The notes: generated by a model not told the origin, from the letters alone. Positions 35,614 through 47,320 are shown, counted from the stretch's first letter. The stretch is 64,000 nt of DNA from Campanula takesimana (GCA_026119855.1 JAOWBW010000284.1:1240001-1304000); one strand, 5' to 3'. Made by a program: numbers and translations.

Positions 35614-37244
35614 TATGTCCTGAAAAATTGTAAAACTTGTTAATGATTGTATAAGTTGGAAATAACTCTAGTTAAGGTATATAACCTTAGTACAAGATGT
35701 CCTAGCAAGTGTTGTGACACCTTCGGGGCATCAGAACTTGGTTTTAAACGTGTATACTCATTGAATTAAAATGAGAACTTAGTCTTGTACATGGACACTT
35801 ATAGAACTCAAATGAGAACTTAAGTATAAGAGTAACAACTCTTTTATATGTCTTGAAAGTGCTATGAACAAGCACTTATGTGTTATGCTTGTCTTGAAGC
35901 CAATGATTGTGCACCTTAGGGGCATTAAAACAATGACTTGAGATTGAATATCTTATGTAGGGGATTATGAACTTGTAAGTATGAGTAGTATAGCTCATTT
36001 ACTTAATTTGAACTCGAATTATTCTTGGTCTAGGTTTAGGGTACTACCCTAGATGACCTAGATGAGTGTTGTAGAACACTCTAGTACTGAAAATAGTCCC
36101 TTTGTGAACAAATGAAATGTGGACTTGAATCATAATTAAATGATAACTTGAGTATAAGAGTAGTAACTCTTTTATGTGTCTTGAAGTTAATGTTTGTGTA
36201 CTTTAGGGGCACCAACTAATGTCTAGAGCTTGAATGTCCTAAGAAAAGGATTGGAAAATAATTCGTGAAAGATGTATAATTCATCTTCCTAGCTTGAACT
36301 TGAAGTATAAGATAATTAACTCTTGTACATGTTTAATCATCCAAAGAAATGGATTGAGAACTTGGATATAAGATGATAAGATCTTGTATATGTATTGAAT
36401 GTCTTAAGATAAGACAGTACTTTGAAGTATAAGACAATAAAATCTCGTACATGACTTGAACATCCAAATAATTGGATTAAGACTTGAATATAAGATTATA
36501 AAATCATGTACGTGCCTTGACACCAATATAGGTGTATGGTAATAAACTGGAAAGAGTCTTGATGTGTATATGCAAATCTTGCATATATTTATTTGATAGA
36601 ATGTGGCTTCTTGATTGATTGGTACATGGTATGAATAACCAAAGAATTGGGTTATGGAACTAGATAGAGAATGATTAACTCTACTACATAGTTGAACTTG
36701 AAACGTGTATATTGGAAGTGCTATAAATAAGCACTAAAGTGTAAATGATTTAGTTTTTAATCGCGTATATACTCAATGAAGTATATAAAATATAAAGAAG
36801 ATATCTTGTCTTGAAATGGTTCCTAAAGAAAATAGGGACTAGTGTAATATGAAGATCATTCATATAATCGTGAATACTACAATTTAAATTAATAAGAATG
36901 GTTATGAAACACAATATGTGTTAGAAAATGTATTCGATTATTAACGATACATATATGTGAAGTATGACTGTGTCTAGGTACAATGTGACCTATTCTACTA
37001 CGTGTTTAGAGTCTAAGGTATTGGGCTCTACTTAATAGTAAGGGTATCGGGATAGACACTTTAATGTGTTAAACGTGATATGAATATGTACGTGCAAACT
37101 TGGCATGTGACAAGTGATATACCCTACTACTTGACTGAAGTCTGTTATAAATGGACTCTTACTTGGATTGATCGTGTTACATGGACACTTATGTGCCATA
37201 GTTAAACTTGATTGGTATTCGCAATAATTGAGTACGTGTACTTA

Positions 37245-37396
37245 TATTCTCGTGAGCACATGATACATAGTACATGGTGCATATTCTCGTGAGCACATGA
37301 TACATAATTACATGGTGCATATTCTCGTGAGCACATGATACATAATTACATGGTGCATATTCTCGTGAGCACATGATACATGATTACATGGTGCAT
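37245..37396. repeat. 38-bp minisatellite, four copies, in solo LTR
   Basis: Units start TATTCTCGTGAGCACATGAT at 37245, 37282, 37320 and 37358 and end ACATGGTGCA. Confidence 0.95.
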
Positions 37397-37648
37397 AAAG
37401 AGTAGTCCACTAATAAGGGACTGAGTTCTGTTCTGTAGTTCAAGTAAATATCTACTTGTGCATTCTTGGTGAGTCCAGCTGGTTCTCCTTGCTTGTTCGA
37501 AAATATATAGGTTCACGCTTGTCGCGAGAGCTGGGGTTTAAGTGACAATCGGGTCCCTATGTATTTCCGCCCGACCCCTTACTACTGGCCATAGTAAGGG
37601 CATAGCTTCCTTGGTTGGAGCAATAAGCCTGACCTAAGTGAATGCTAA

Positions 37649-37794
37649 CTCCCGTCCCGAACACTACGTGGATCTTGTTATTGTGAATGACACTGAATAC
37701 CAGGTCTTCTTATATACTGTTCTCCCGTCCCGAACACCACGTGGATCTTGTTATTGTGGATGACACTGGTTACCAGGTCTTCTTATATACTGCA
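37649..37794. repeat. 73-bp direct tandem repeat, two copies, in solo LTR
   Basis: Both copies start CTCCCGTCCCGAACAC (37649 and 37722) and contain ACGTGGATCTTGTTATTGTG and CCAGGTCTTCTTATATACTG. Confidence 0.95.
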
Positions 37795-38749
37795 CAGCAG
37801 TCTCTTGTTCCTGTTCTTGGTTGTCCTCAGCTAGAAAAGCATCGACAACAAAATGGTATTATTGGGAGGAATAAGGAAGGATTCAGGTACAATGCGTGAT
37901 AGGCCTATGTGCATCTTGTGAGCTGGTCTAGCCTCTCGCACTACTTGACTACTTGTTACCTGATCATATCTTGAGCTTGATTACTTGTTGAGTTGGCTTA
38001 GCCTCTCCTATACTTGTTACTTGATGATACTTGATATATGTTTAGTTGAGTATCTACTTGTATTGTATGATAACATGACATATAGTTGCATGTTAATAGC
38101 TTACTGAGATTTATCTCACCCTTTATTTGTTTAATTGTTTCCCCCCCCCCCCAGGAAAGCAGGGGATAGTACGCAGTGAGGCTCGACTTAGCTGGGAACT
38201 TACTCAGCAGGATATTGTTGTTCGAAGTAGTGTCCTTTTTATTTTGGTAAGGACGATCTTGTATGAGTTAGTAAACTCTGGGCTTGTATTGGGGTAGTAT
38301 TTGTTGTCCCTAGACAGTTCTTGTTTCTAGCTTATTTGCTAGACATGTCTTCCGCTGTATGTAACCTTGTTTGGTTTTAAATTTCTTGGTCTAGAACTCG
38401 TGTGAGCTATCTTAGCTCCCTACTCTTGAGTATATACATCATGTCATTTTTGTTTTTAACAGGTATTGTTCCTGTTTCCCGTTAGTTTCTTGTTTATTGT
38501 TAGTTACACGCACCAGGTTCGAGGTTCTATTAGGGAATCCCGGGACTTGGGGCGTGTCAAGTACGCGGGTTAAATTGGTTGTATTTATATAGTACGCGGG
38601 TCAATTTGGTTGTTTACTCTTTAATTTTTCATACTCACAAACACCTCCTCCCACTATTTCTCTCTCTTATTTTTTTCTTAATTTGTGTGCCAAATTTTTT
38701 GATCTCAAGTCACATGAAACGGAGGTAGTAGTATTTCACTACTACAGTA

Positions 38750-39031
38750 CTCCCTCCGTTTCATGAGAACTGAGACTTATTTCCCTTTTCGTCCGTTTCA
38801 CCTAAATTGAGACTGCCCAAAATGACAAACTTTTTAATCTTTTATATTCACACAACCCCACCACTCATTCTCTCTCTTCATTTTCCACCACTCATTTTAT
38901 TCAACCAATACTACTATTTACCTCACTAATTCTCTCTCTTCATTTTCTACCACACATTTTCCTTATTTTATTAGTATTCCTTAGTTCTTGTGCCATTTCA
39001 TTTAGTCTCAGTTCTCATGAAACGAAGGGAG
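38750..39031. mobile_element. Stowaway MITE (copy 1 of the duplication)
   Basis: CTCCCTCCGTTTCATGAGAA...TTCTCATGAAACGAAGGGAG, TA flanks. Confidence 0.9.
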
Positions 39032-39434
39032 TATATCGTAAGGATTCAACAAAGAAGCTTAAATATCCATCAAATCTTTGTCACATGAAACGGAGGTAGT
39101 AGTATTTCACTACTACAGTACTCCCTCCGTCCTACCTCACTTGAGACTTATTTCCATTTTGGTCCGTCCCACTTCACTTGAGACTTCCCAAAATGGTAAT
39201 CTTTTTATAATTGTATATTCAATCTACCTCACTCACTCATTCTCTCTCTTCATTTTACACAACACAATTCATTCAACCAACCTAATATTAGAGCTAGTCT
39301 CCCATGAGAACAAGGGGATCCGTCTCATCTATGAGACGGTTTTTTTTTTACCCGGATCCATGACCCATGGGGCATAACCTACCACGTGGCAGCCCACCAA
39401 TGCCCCCCCCCATTTTTTTTTTTGAGTTTTTATA

Positions 39435-39689
39435 CTCCCTCCGTCCCACTCGAATTAGGACAAATTTCCATTTTGGACGTCCCATTCGAATTAGGACAAC
39501 CCAAAAATGAAAGTGTTTTATTTAATGGGATCCACATCCACACTCACAACAACTTTCCACTCATTATTCCCTACCCCACTTTCTCGCTCATACTTCACTT
39601 TTCATATTCACAACACCTACTCCACTAACACTTTTTCTTTAATCCCCGTGTCCAACCCCAAAATCCTAATTCGGGTGAGACGGAGGGAG
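39435..39689. mobile_element. Stowaway MITE, 'CGAATTAGG' subfamily
   Basis: CTCCCTCCGTCCCACTCGAA...TTCGGGTGAGACGGAGGGAG, TA flanks. Confidence 0.9.
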
Positions 39690-40165
39690 TATATATTTTT
39701 TTTGGCTTTTCCGTCGTTTACCAAAAATAATAGTTACCATAACTTAATGTAATGACTGTATACATATAAAGTAACATTGTTCATAAGTAAACGTAACACA
39801 TGTTTTACAAAAACAAAAGCTCGTTTTACCTATTTTTTCAAATGTAATACTAACTATAATTACATGTAACCCAAACAATGTATAAATGTAATTATCATTT
39901 ATACTGAAATGTAATGGTGCTTTTGCAAAAATATAAAATATTGTGTATTTTGATTTTATTTTTTAAAAGAAAGTAACATTTGAAAAATAATAACTTATGT
40001 ATATGAATGTAATTGTTTATACAAATAAATGTAACACTTTGATAGATGAAATTGTAACAGATTTATAGAGATAATGTAATACTTTTACATGTATCATGAT
40101 AAATTGAACCTATTGTAACTTATTAGTTGAAAACATATAGATATACTATTACTTTTCTATACATA

Positions 40166-40407
40166 CTCCCTCCGTTTTCATTTAAGTTGCAACATGGGTT
40201 GTGAAGCATAGAAATTAAGAAAGGAGAATAATGAGTGGTTGGGAGGAAGAGAGAGAATGAGTGGAGAATAATGAGTGGTTGGGAGGTAGAGAGAAAATGA
40301 GTAGAGGATTATAAAAGTAATAAACACTTTCCTTATTTGGTAATGTTGCAACTTAAATGAAATGTCAAAAACGGCAAAATGTTGTAACTTAAATGAAACG
40401 GAGGGAG
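40166..40407. mobile_element. Stowaway MITE
   Basis: CTCCCTCCGTTTTCATTTAA...TTAAATGAAACGGAGGGAG, TA flanks. GAGAATAATGAGTGGTTGGG is duplicated inside (about 40225 and 40265). Confidence 0.9.
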
Positions 40408-40919
40408 TATGTGTTACAAATTATGTATAAACACTTTTACATATAATAAAACATAGAAAAAAACACAGTTACTTTTCTGTATATATATATTACTTTTATG
40501 TATACAAACTGTTACTTTATATGTATACAGTCATTACATTAAGTTATTGTAACTATTACTCTTGACAAACCGAAAAAAAAAAAAAAACAATATAAAAATA
40601 AAAATAAATTTTTTTTTTGGCCCGTGGCAGGGTCGCCCCCTGGGTCATGGAGCTGGTTCAATGGGCCGGGTCATGGGTCAAAAAATGACCCATCTCATCC
40701 ATGAGACGGATCCCCTTGTTCTCACCTCTAAGTTTTTGTCCTACTATTAACTCCACTCATTCTCTCTCTTCATTTTCTACCACACATTTCCTTTATTTTA
40801 TTCTTTTTCCTTAGTTATTGACTTATTGTACCCACTTCTTATGTCTCTCAAATGAGGTGGGATGGAGGGAGTATATCGTAAGGGTTCAACAAAGAAGCTT
40901 AAATATCCATCAAATCTTG

Positions 40920-41999
40920 CATCGAAATATAGAGCCATCGCAAGTGGTGAACTCGAAATCACCAGAGAGCCAAGGAGAAGTTTAAATCGAAGACGTCTGT
41001 CTGGAGAATTGAACAGATCCAGGCCGAATGTGGACCAAAAAGTGAGAGAAATGGACGATTGATCCGGACGACGGAGAAGAAATTGTCCAGCGATTCGAAC
41101 AGATATTGTCCGATGGAGGGGTGTTGTTGAAAATCTACATTGATGGACAAAATCGAATAGACTCTCCGGCTTCCATCAGTCTCTTCTTCGCCGCCGATAC
41201 CATATTTTTCTCCATCGTTGTTGTAAGTTGAAATATTGGGGATGCCATTTGATACGAAATACTTAGTGTTAGTGTGAACTTATTTTTTTTTTCGTCCGTC
41301 CGAGGTTAGTGCGAACTGCCCAAAATAGCAAAGAATCTTTACTATTCCTCCCACTCATTCTCATACTTTACTTTTACACTTACAACATTAATCAACTTAC
41401 TATTCCTCCCACTCATTCTCTCTCCTATTTAATTTTTCATACTCACAAACACCTTCTTCCATTATTTATCTCTCTTACTTTTTCTTAATTTGTGTGCCCA
41501 AAATTTTGGTTCACACTAAAATTTTGGTTCACACTAAGTAGAAACGGTGGGAGTATAAGCCATAAGGAAAGTGGTAGAGAAAGAAAGCAAACCAAAATGT
41601 GCTTTTCCAAAGAATCGCATCCCGATTGACGTACGCATGGACGGAGACGAAGTGACAAAATTACGTAACTACGTCCTAGGACATCATGCACAAAGAGAGT
41701 GGGATCTCTTAAGTTAGTTCGAAGCAAGCTGCGTCTAAGACAGCCACAGTAATGGACCTAGAGTCGAAATAGGAAGAAAGAGAGCTGCCGTCCCGGTCCG
41801 TCACACAGAAAACTATAACGGAAATCCCCCACCAACCCCTTTTGCAGTGTACTTCAGCGAGCACCTCAGCTTTCTCGGCCGGGCACTACACAAATATGCT
41901 CCAGGCATTTTTTGGCCAATCAGTGAATAAAATATGGAGAATACAGAGGGGTAGGTTTGGAATTGGTGACTTATTTAGGGATATTTTTGTCCATCGTTG
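40920..41999. other. Mixed unassigned sequence with a degenerate Stowaway
   Basis: About 41262-41553 is a rearranged Stowaway (GGTTCACACTAA duplicated near its right end, which reads AGAAACGGTGGGAG). The remainder, including 41563-42000, shows no gene or repeat that I recognise. Confidence 0.4.
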
Positions 42000-42019
42000 A
42001 TTCAGAATGGGTCCACTTT

Positions 42020-42180
42020 TACACGTACATGGAGTGTCCCGTTATGTTTTTAATGGGTGTTAAAAAAATGGTCTCAAAATTTTTAAGATCTTAAGCACGC
42101 AAGTCACATTTGATGTTTCAAAAGTTAGTAAGTCAAATTGATTGAAAACTGAAAGTACGAATGCCAATTTTACAATAAAT
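42020..42180. mobile_element. Solitary MULE terminus, family of 3504-5254
   Basis: GTCCCGTTATGTTTTTAATG, GGGTGTTAAAAAA, ACATTTGATGTTT and GTACGAATGCCAATTTT follow the order of the right arm at 5100-5250. No partner arm is nearby. Confidence 0.6.
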
Positions 42181-42311
42181 TCAAAATTTTATACTACTTC
42201 TTTGATAATGTTAATAAAAACATTTTATAAAGATAGAGTAATGTTAATAGAAATCTAACAAATATTATGAAGTATCATCAAAAATATTTTTAATGATATA
42301 TTTCAATATAA

Positions 42312-42587
42312 TACTACCTTTGTTCCAGAGCATATGTTTACCTTTCCATTTACACAAAGATTAAGAAATGGTGGAAGTGATGTAAGTGTTGTGAGTATAA
42401 AAAGTAAGATAAGAGAGAATGTGGGGTACAGAACAGTAAGTTGGTTGATGTTGTGAGTATAGAAAGTAAATAAGGAGAAAGAATGAGTAGAGGAATAGTA
42501 AAAATTCTCTGTCATTTTAGAAAGTGAACAGAAACTATGAGACGTACTACAAAAGAAATGTGGATATATACTCTGAGATAGAGTGAG
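42312..42587. mobile_element. Degenerate Stowaway MITE
   Basis: CTACCTTTGTTCCAGAGCAT at the left and ACTCTGAGATAGAGTGAG at the right, with TAAGTTGGTTGATGTTGTGA interior typical of the family. Confidence 0.65.
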
Positions 42588-42727
42588 TAGTTACTTTTTT
42601 TTTAATTATCAAAGTATAATTAAGCTATTGACCTTATAATTTAATGAGTGGAGGAAGCTTAATTTTGGAAAATTTAGTGACATGTGCAAAATGTAGATCA
42701 AAGTTACAAATATAGCAATATATAGGG

Positions 42728-43370
42728 AAAAATCATATTTTGGCACTAAAATTAGACTGAACTTATACCATTTTCAAAATATGCTCAATATGTCGACAAA
42801 TCTGTTAAAAGTTTAATGAAATTTAGCCACATGACCACGCATAACTAATTTCGTTAAATACGATCTAGGGTGAATGGATTTTTGGGGGCATTTAATTTGT
42901 AATATTTCCTATATAAACTAGGAGCTAATGTCATTTCGCACTAATTAATTTGTAGTCTTTAGCATGCATGTCGACAATGTAAAATATTGTTTAAAAACAT
43001 AGTACTCCATCCGTCCCAAAATGATTTTCACGTTTGACTATTCAAACTTTTTAAGGATATGAACACTTGCTTTGCTAGCCATGTCTTTTTTTATGCACTT
43101 ATAAGCCTAAATTGTAGAAATGTGAAGAACTTTTTGGGATAACGAGAATTGGCAAATGAGAATATCATTTTGGGACGGAGGGAGTAAACATTAGTCAAGT
43201 GGCTATATCTCGTTAGGTTTTGAGCTAATTTATTAATGAAATGAGAATATTTTGAAAAATGTGGAAGTTCAGTGTGAAAATTATCCAAAATAAAAGTTAA
43301 TTAGTGAGAACTTATTCAAAAAGGCTAAAGTTTAGTGACTAAAATATATTTTTCGCCCTTTTTTATGGGA
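42728..43370. mobile_element. MULE-type MITE with long diverged TIRs
   Basis: The left end GGGAAAAATCATATTTTGGC and the inverse of the right end GGGCGAAAAATATATTTTAG pair, followed by CACTAAA and, deeper, TTTTCAAAATATNCTCA in both arms. A Stowaway (43005-43184) sits inside. No target duplication was resolved. Confidence 0.6.
43005..43184. mobile_element. Stowaway MITE
   Basis: CTCCATCCGTCCCAAAATGA...TCATTTTGGGACGGAGGGAG, TA flanks. Confidence 0.9.
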
Positions 43371-43423
43371 TAACGTGCTTTTAAACATTGTGACGAACAG
43401 TACTATAAATTTTGATGCTGTAA

Positions 43424-45486
43424 GGGTATCTCCGACGGACACCATTTCTCACACTATAACACTAAATTGGCTACTATTCATCCCTCCAATGGACACTAAA
43501 TTTTTACACTAATTTGGTGTAAATGAATAGTGTTGCACCAAATTTGTGTAACACTATTCATTACACCAAATTTGGTGTAATATTTTCACTTGTCACATTT
43601 AGTCCCTCTAAATTGTAAAAACTCACACATTGTAAATTATGTTAATTAAATTATATGTTAATAAATTATATAATATATTTTACTTAATTATAAAAGTACA
43701 ATGCATAAAAATAATTATAAAAACATAATATTATATCATCTCAATTAAAAGAGAGGGGTTTATATGTAAAAATCATAGACTTTAAGTATTGTTTGTGTAA
43801 CAATGAGTGTCAGTGGAAAAATGAGGTGGATAGAGAATATTCCTTTTTAGTGTGAAAAATAGTGTGATACATTGGAGAAGATTTTTATTTAGTGTAACAT
43901 TTGGTGTAAAACTTACACCAAATTTGGTGTTCTCCATTGGAGATTGTTGGTCCCAAAGACACAACAAGGGTATGAAAAGAGGCTAGAGGGGGGGTGAATA
44001 GCCTATTTAAAATTATCAACCATTTTTCAAAATTCAACCTTATGCTTACTCTTGAATTTTGTGTTCAAGTAAAAACCACTAGTTCAAGGTAAAATGCACA
44101 GCGTAAGTTTTTGATGAAACGAAGTAGAGTTGGTTTTGAAGTTAAATCGACGAGGTAAGTAAATAGTGCGGTCAGCAATATTGCGGTCGACAATATTGCG
44201 GTCGGCAAAGATAGAGATATGAAATATTCAGTTTGCGGTAAGCAATGCGGCAAGGTAACCTTGCGGTCAGCTATATGCGGTCGGCAAAGGTTACAGACGA
44301 GGTAGGTTGAAAATGAAGTTTTGTGTCAGTGAGTTTTGGCAAAAGCTAAGTAGTCAGAAGTAGTAACTTAGGCAATAGGCAAGCAACAAACACAATTCAC
44401 AATCGTTTGATAATAAGAACAATTGCAGAAAGTAAATTTGCAGAATGTAAATGACACAATGATTTGGAAAAGTTCGATCTGTTAAAAGATCTACGTCCTT
44501 TACCAAGATGGTCAGTCTTGGATTTTGAATAGAGGATATATTAATTCTCTTGAGTACAAATTACAAAGATGAAGATTTGAATTAATTCCTACTTTCTATG
44601 AAGAACAAATCCTAGAGTTAGACCGGTGTATCCCTAATGATGCAATCTACGTGATTGATCAATAGGGGTGTGTGTGTGTAAAGAATCAAGAGCTCTATAT
44701 AATCTAAATGATTGAGAGCCTAATGAATCTTTACGTGTTGCTGGGCTTGAGATTTGATGTTCTTGAAGGCTTGCTGGGGATCTTTGAAGATTTGAAGGCG
44801 AATGCTTGAAGATTCAAATGATTCTGGAAATCTGAGTATGATCTTCAATCACCAAGTATTTCGACAACAATTTTCTCTCTTTGAATCTCAGCACCTTTCA
44901 ATGAAGAAAGTAAGGACTATTTATAGCCTTGGGTGAGAGAGATAGCTGTTGAAAGATGATGAGCTGTCACATTCTGATTGGAGCTCATATCTTTGTCTTG
45001 TAGTTGCAGAAGTTAGTGGTCCAGAAGTACTATCTTGTACGACCAAATTCAAATTTGAATTTGCAACGTTCAAATCAAACTTTGTCTTTACTTGGATTTG
45101 CGGTCTCCAAGGTATGCGGTCACCAGTGAGGTCAATAGTGCGGTCGCCTATGTGCGGTCGCCTAGGTGAGGTTGGCAGACTTGGCAAATTTCGCAGAAGT
45201 CTTTCAGCAGCAGCATTTCTTCAAAATTTGAGGGGCTGATCTTCTAAGCCTAGCTAAACTAAAAATGGACTTAACTAATGAAGTTTTAAAACTTCTTACA
45301 ATAAGGCCTAAAGTCCATAAAAAGTAATATTGTGTAACAATGAGTGTTAGTGGAAAAATGAGGTGGATAGAGAATATTCCTTTTTAGTGTGAAAAATAGT
45401 GTGATACATTGGAGAAGATTTTTATTTAGTGTAACATTTGGTGTAAAACTTACACCAAAATTTGGTGTTCTCCATTGGAGATGCTC
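43424..45486. mobile_element. Tourist MITE with duplicated right end around an insertion
   Basis: GGGTATCTCCGACGG at the left and CCATTGGAGATGCTC at the right, flanked by TAA (43421-43423 and 45487-45489). Iterated ACACCAAATTTGGTGT palindromes lie inside. The last ~151 bp of the MITE occurs twice (43794-43944 and 45331-45482, differing by one substitution and one inserted A), separated by a 1.39-kb insertion. Confidence 0.85.
43945..45330. mobile_element. LTR-like insertion with iterated GCGGTC motifs
   Basis: It starts TGTTGGTCCCAAAGACAC and GGCTAGAGGGGGGGTGAATA, a start shared by many plant Copia (SIRE-like) LTRs. GCGGTC occurs repeatedly near 44168-44285 and 45100-45165. No protein is encoded: an open frame at 44949-45239 spans the second motif cluster and has no family signature. 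The right limit is set only by where the MITE sequence resumes, and no short target duplication is visible. Confidence 0.5.
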
Positions 45487-45594
45487 TAACTTGTAATTAT
45501 TAATCGCATACTAAGGATATTAACATTTGTTAAACATAAAGAGTTAAGTTACACGCTCATTTCATTCCTTCTTCCTCGTGGTCTCCCAAATAGA

Positions 45595-46150
45595 CATGCC
45601 CGGTTCACGGTTCGCCAAAAACCAAAACCGTAAGTTCATGAACCATTAACTTACGGTTTACGGTATAATTCACGATTCAATGATTCAACTGCGAGACATA
45701 TTACGCATGCAAGCAGTTACTCCATTTGTCCTGGTATAGACGTCTACTTATTCATTTTCGTTTGTCCTAAAATAAATGTCGTGTTACTAAAAATCGGGTA
45801 TGAAGTATGGTGATTTCCCTATACTGCCCGTTTTAATAGGCACAAACACTGCAATGCCATAGGAGTTGTCACTCTAACCATATTAATAGATTGAGGCAAC
45901 CAAGGAAACATAACTAAAAGCTTAAAATTATCAACAGTGACATTTATTCCGAATAAATGGAGTATAAATTTCCAATTTATTTGAGTTTATAATGTGTAAA
46001 CAGCCGGTCTAAACCCCCGATTTTGGAAGCCAAACTGCGTATGAACCATAAACCGCCGGTTCATTCAGATCAAGGGTTTACGGTTTTCAACGTTCGAAGT
46101 CGCTGGTTTATCTGGCTCAAACGTGAATCATGGACATGTATATCCCCAAA
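45595..46150. mobile_element. Possible hAT-like element, with nested Stowaway
   Basis: GGTTCACGGTT- and CCGGTT-type motifs recur at both ends (45600-45680 and 46000-46130), resembling the nested element at 3811-4292 in style. TAGACATGCCCGG at the left pairs only weakly with the right end. Confidence 0.35.
45720..45962. mobile_element. Diverged Stowaway MITE
   Basis: CTCCATTTGTCCTGGTATAG at the left, TTATTCCGAATAAATGGAG at the right, TA flanks. Confidence 0.65.
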
Positions 46151-46528
46151 CACAATCATGATAACAATATCTTTTTTTCTTTTGAACTAAGACGATATAT
46201 TAATTGCAAATGCAATTGGCAAACGAGTGACTCTAACAGTATGTAGAGGCTCAACCCAAATACTCGAAATTTAAACTAGTCGAACGGATTTCGTTATGTA
46301 ACCTGCCATTACATTTGTGTACGTCTTACTTGTAAAAGAAAGACGGAAAGATTGGTAGCAAGCGTATGTTTGCACTCTTCCATCACGCTACCTACCTCTT
46401 ATATGTCTGACTCGGATGACCGAATACCATTATGAGTTATCTTCGGGTTCACTTTGAAAATTGATATAATTGTATTCCCATTATCCACGGTAAGGGTTCA
46501 ATCGTTCAAGAAGTCTCACCGCTTCGCC
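46151..46528. other. No recognisable gene
   Basis: Unassigned sequence. A T-rich run at 46168-46180 followed by TTTGAACTAAGACGATATAT might be a reversed LINE tail, but this is weak. Confidence 0.3.
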
Positions 46529-46921
46529 CTCCGTAGTATGATGATAAAGTTGGGATAAATATGAGTTTTTATTTTAATTACTTGTTATTTTATTATTATT
46601 TTCGGATTTAATATTAGTTGGTTAGTATTTTCATTATTAGAAGTATATTAGGACTTTATTTTGATAAATTAATGGCCTATTAGGTTACCTTATATGTTAG
46701 GCTTTATTTTAGGACGCTATTTCTTGTTTTCCAAGTGTTATAGGTGCTATAAAATACCCTCAAAGTTGTAATCCGAAAATTAGTGTTTTGATTAATAAAA
46801 ATTACATTTGCCGTCGTGCAATTATTAGGGTTTTAACCCTTTATCTTGTTTCAATTCTGTTCGGTCAATTCTCATAACCTCTTTCTGCATCATTTGGTAT
46901 CAGCTTCCTGGTTGATTATCA

Positions 46922-47320
46922 ATGATCGGACGAGGACGTGGTGGTGGTGGTCGTGGTAGGAGTCATGTAGCGGAACCCCAACCAGATGATTCCCATAAAA
47001 AACATGACCTACGTGACATCGGAAGGACGAATTGCGAAGACAAATTCAAGTAATCCAACGTCGCGTTGCGCGCTTGAAGATTAAAAAAATCCAACGTCGC
47101 CTTGCGCCTTTGGAGGTTCAACGAATCCAAAGTCGTCTTACGTGTTTGGAGATTCAAGTACTCCAACTTTGTCTGACGCGTTTGGAGGCTTCCACAAACG
47201 TGGGCTCTGATTCAGATGTGTGGTCTGATGATGAGAATGACGAGGATATCAATCCCTTCGATTGGGATCAAGAATTCAGCTACATGAACGGGCAGATCCT
47301 TCACGGGATATCGGTATAAA
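46922..47320 (+). pseudogene. Gag-like remnant with four 12-residue coiled repeats
   Basis: An ATG at 46922 opens MIGRGRGGGGRGRSHVAEP, a typical Arg/Gly-rich gag start, but the frame stops after about 43 codons. In another frame, 47044-47187 is four 36-bp units encoding IQVIQRRVARLK and variants (KIQRRLAPLE, RIQSRLTCLE, VLQLCLTRLE), an Ile/Leu-spaced coil. A short acidic stretch (DSDVWSDDENDEDINPFDWD) follows. The protein cannot be made as a whole because of the frameshift between the two parts. Confidence 0.6.

Larger units (their letters stand above)
34554..38559. mobile_element. Solo LTR (4.0 kb) of a Ty3/gypsy element
   Basis: It begins TGTAACGCCCATC and ends GGGGCGTGTCA. A perfect 5-bp target duplication AGTAC flanks it (34549-34553 and 38560-38564). 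There is no internal coding region, so it is a recombined solo LTR. It is related to the LTR at 60891: both share CTTACTGAGATTTAT(T)CTCACCC near the 3' end, a GGGAC(G/A)AAGGGAGTAT block and a GC-rich motif cluster at the same relative place. Unusual length comes partly from internal repeats. Confidence 0.9.
33438..38619. mobile_element. Long-TIR MULE nested in the Stowaway, interrupted by a solo LTR
   Basis: It starts GAGTAAATAACCAAATTGAC and ends with the inverse (to 38619). Left and right inverted ends extend about 150 bp and share GCGTACTATTCATATATTAG and CCAAATCGACCTAAATCGTT. A 9-bp target duplication TTTAATTTT flanks it exactly (33429-33437 and 38620-38628). Without the LTR it is about 1.17 kb. 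The interior (33750-34380) is more GC-rich, with Ser/Pro- and His/Pro-rich frames, and could be captured host sequence. Confidence 0.9.
33250..38728. mobile_element. Stowaway MITE interrupted by a nested insertion
   Basis: The left end CTCCCTCCGTTTCATATCAC (33250) pairs with GTCACATGAAACGGAGGTAG (to 38728), with TA on both sides. Removing 33438-38628 leaves a MITE of 288 bp, normal for this family. It is the outermost and so oldest layer of a three-level nest. Confidence 0.85.
39303..40725. mobile_element. Long-TIR transposon (MULE-like), superfamily uncertain
   Basis: The left end TGAGAACAAGGGGATCCGTC pairs with the inverse of the right end. The inverted arms are about 230-300 bp, sharing CCCATGACCC-type blocks and ATAACTTAATGTAATGACTG plus TATACATATAAAGTAAC. 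Two Stowaways have inserted, one inside the left arm (39435-39689) and one in the centre (40166-40407). TGTAAC motifs recur in the interior. No target duplication could be fixed. Confidence 0.75.
39121..40871. mobile_element. Stowaway MITE (copy 2) interrupted by a TIR element
   Basis: Left end CTCCCTCCGTCCTACCTCAC (39121), right end GAGGTGGGATGGAGGGAG (40871), TA flanks. The middle is displaced by the element at about 39303-40725 plus short flanks. Confidence 0.8.
38710..40919. repeat. Tandem segmental duplication (371-bp unit), second copy enlarged by insertion
   Basis: Copy 1 is 38710-39080 and copy 2 is 39081-40919. Each runs from TCACATGAAACGGAGGTAGT through a Stowaway MITE to CAACAAAGAAGCTTAAATAT and CATCAAATCTT. 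Copy 2 is larger because a TIR element (about 39303-40725) sits inside its MITE. Confidence 0.9.

Noticed and set aside
44949..45239. Open frames on both strands in the LTR-like insertion
   Set aside because: They span the iterated GCGGTC motifs; no domain and no start context.
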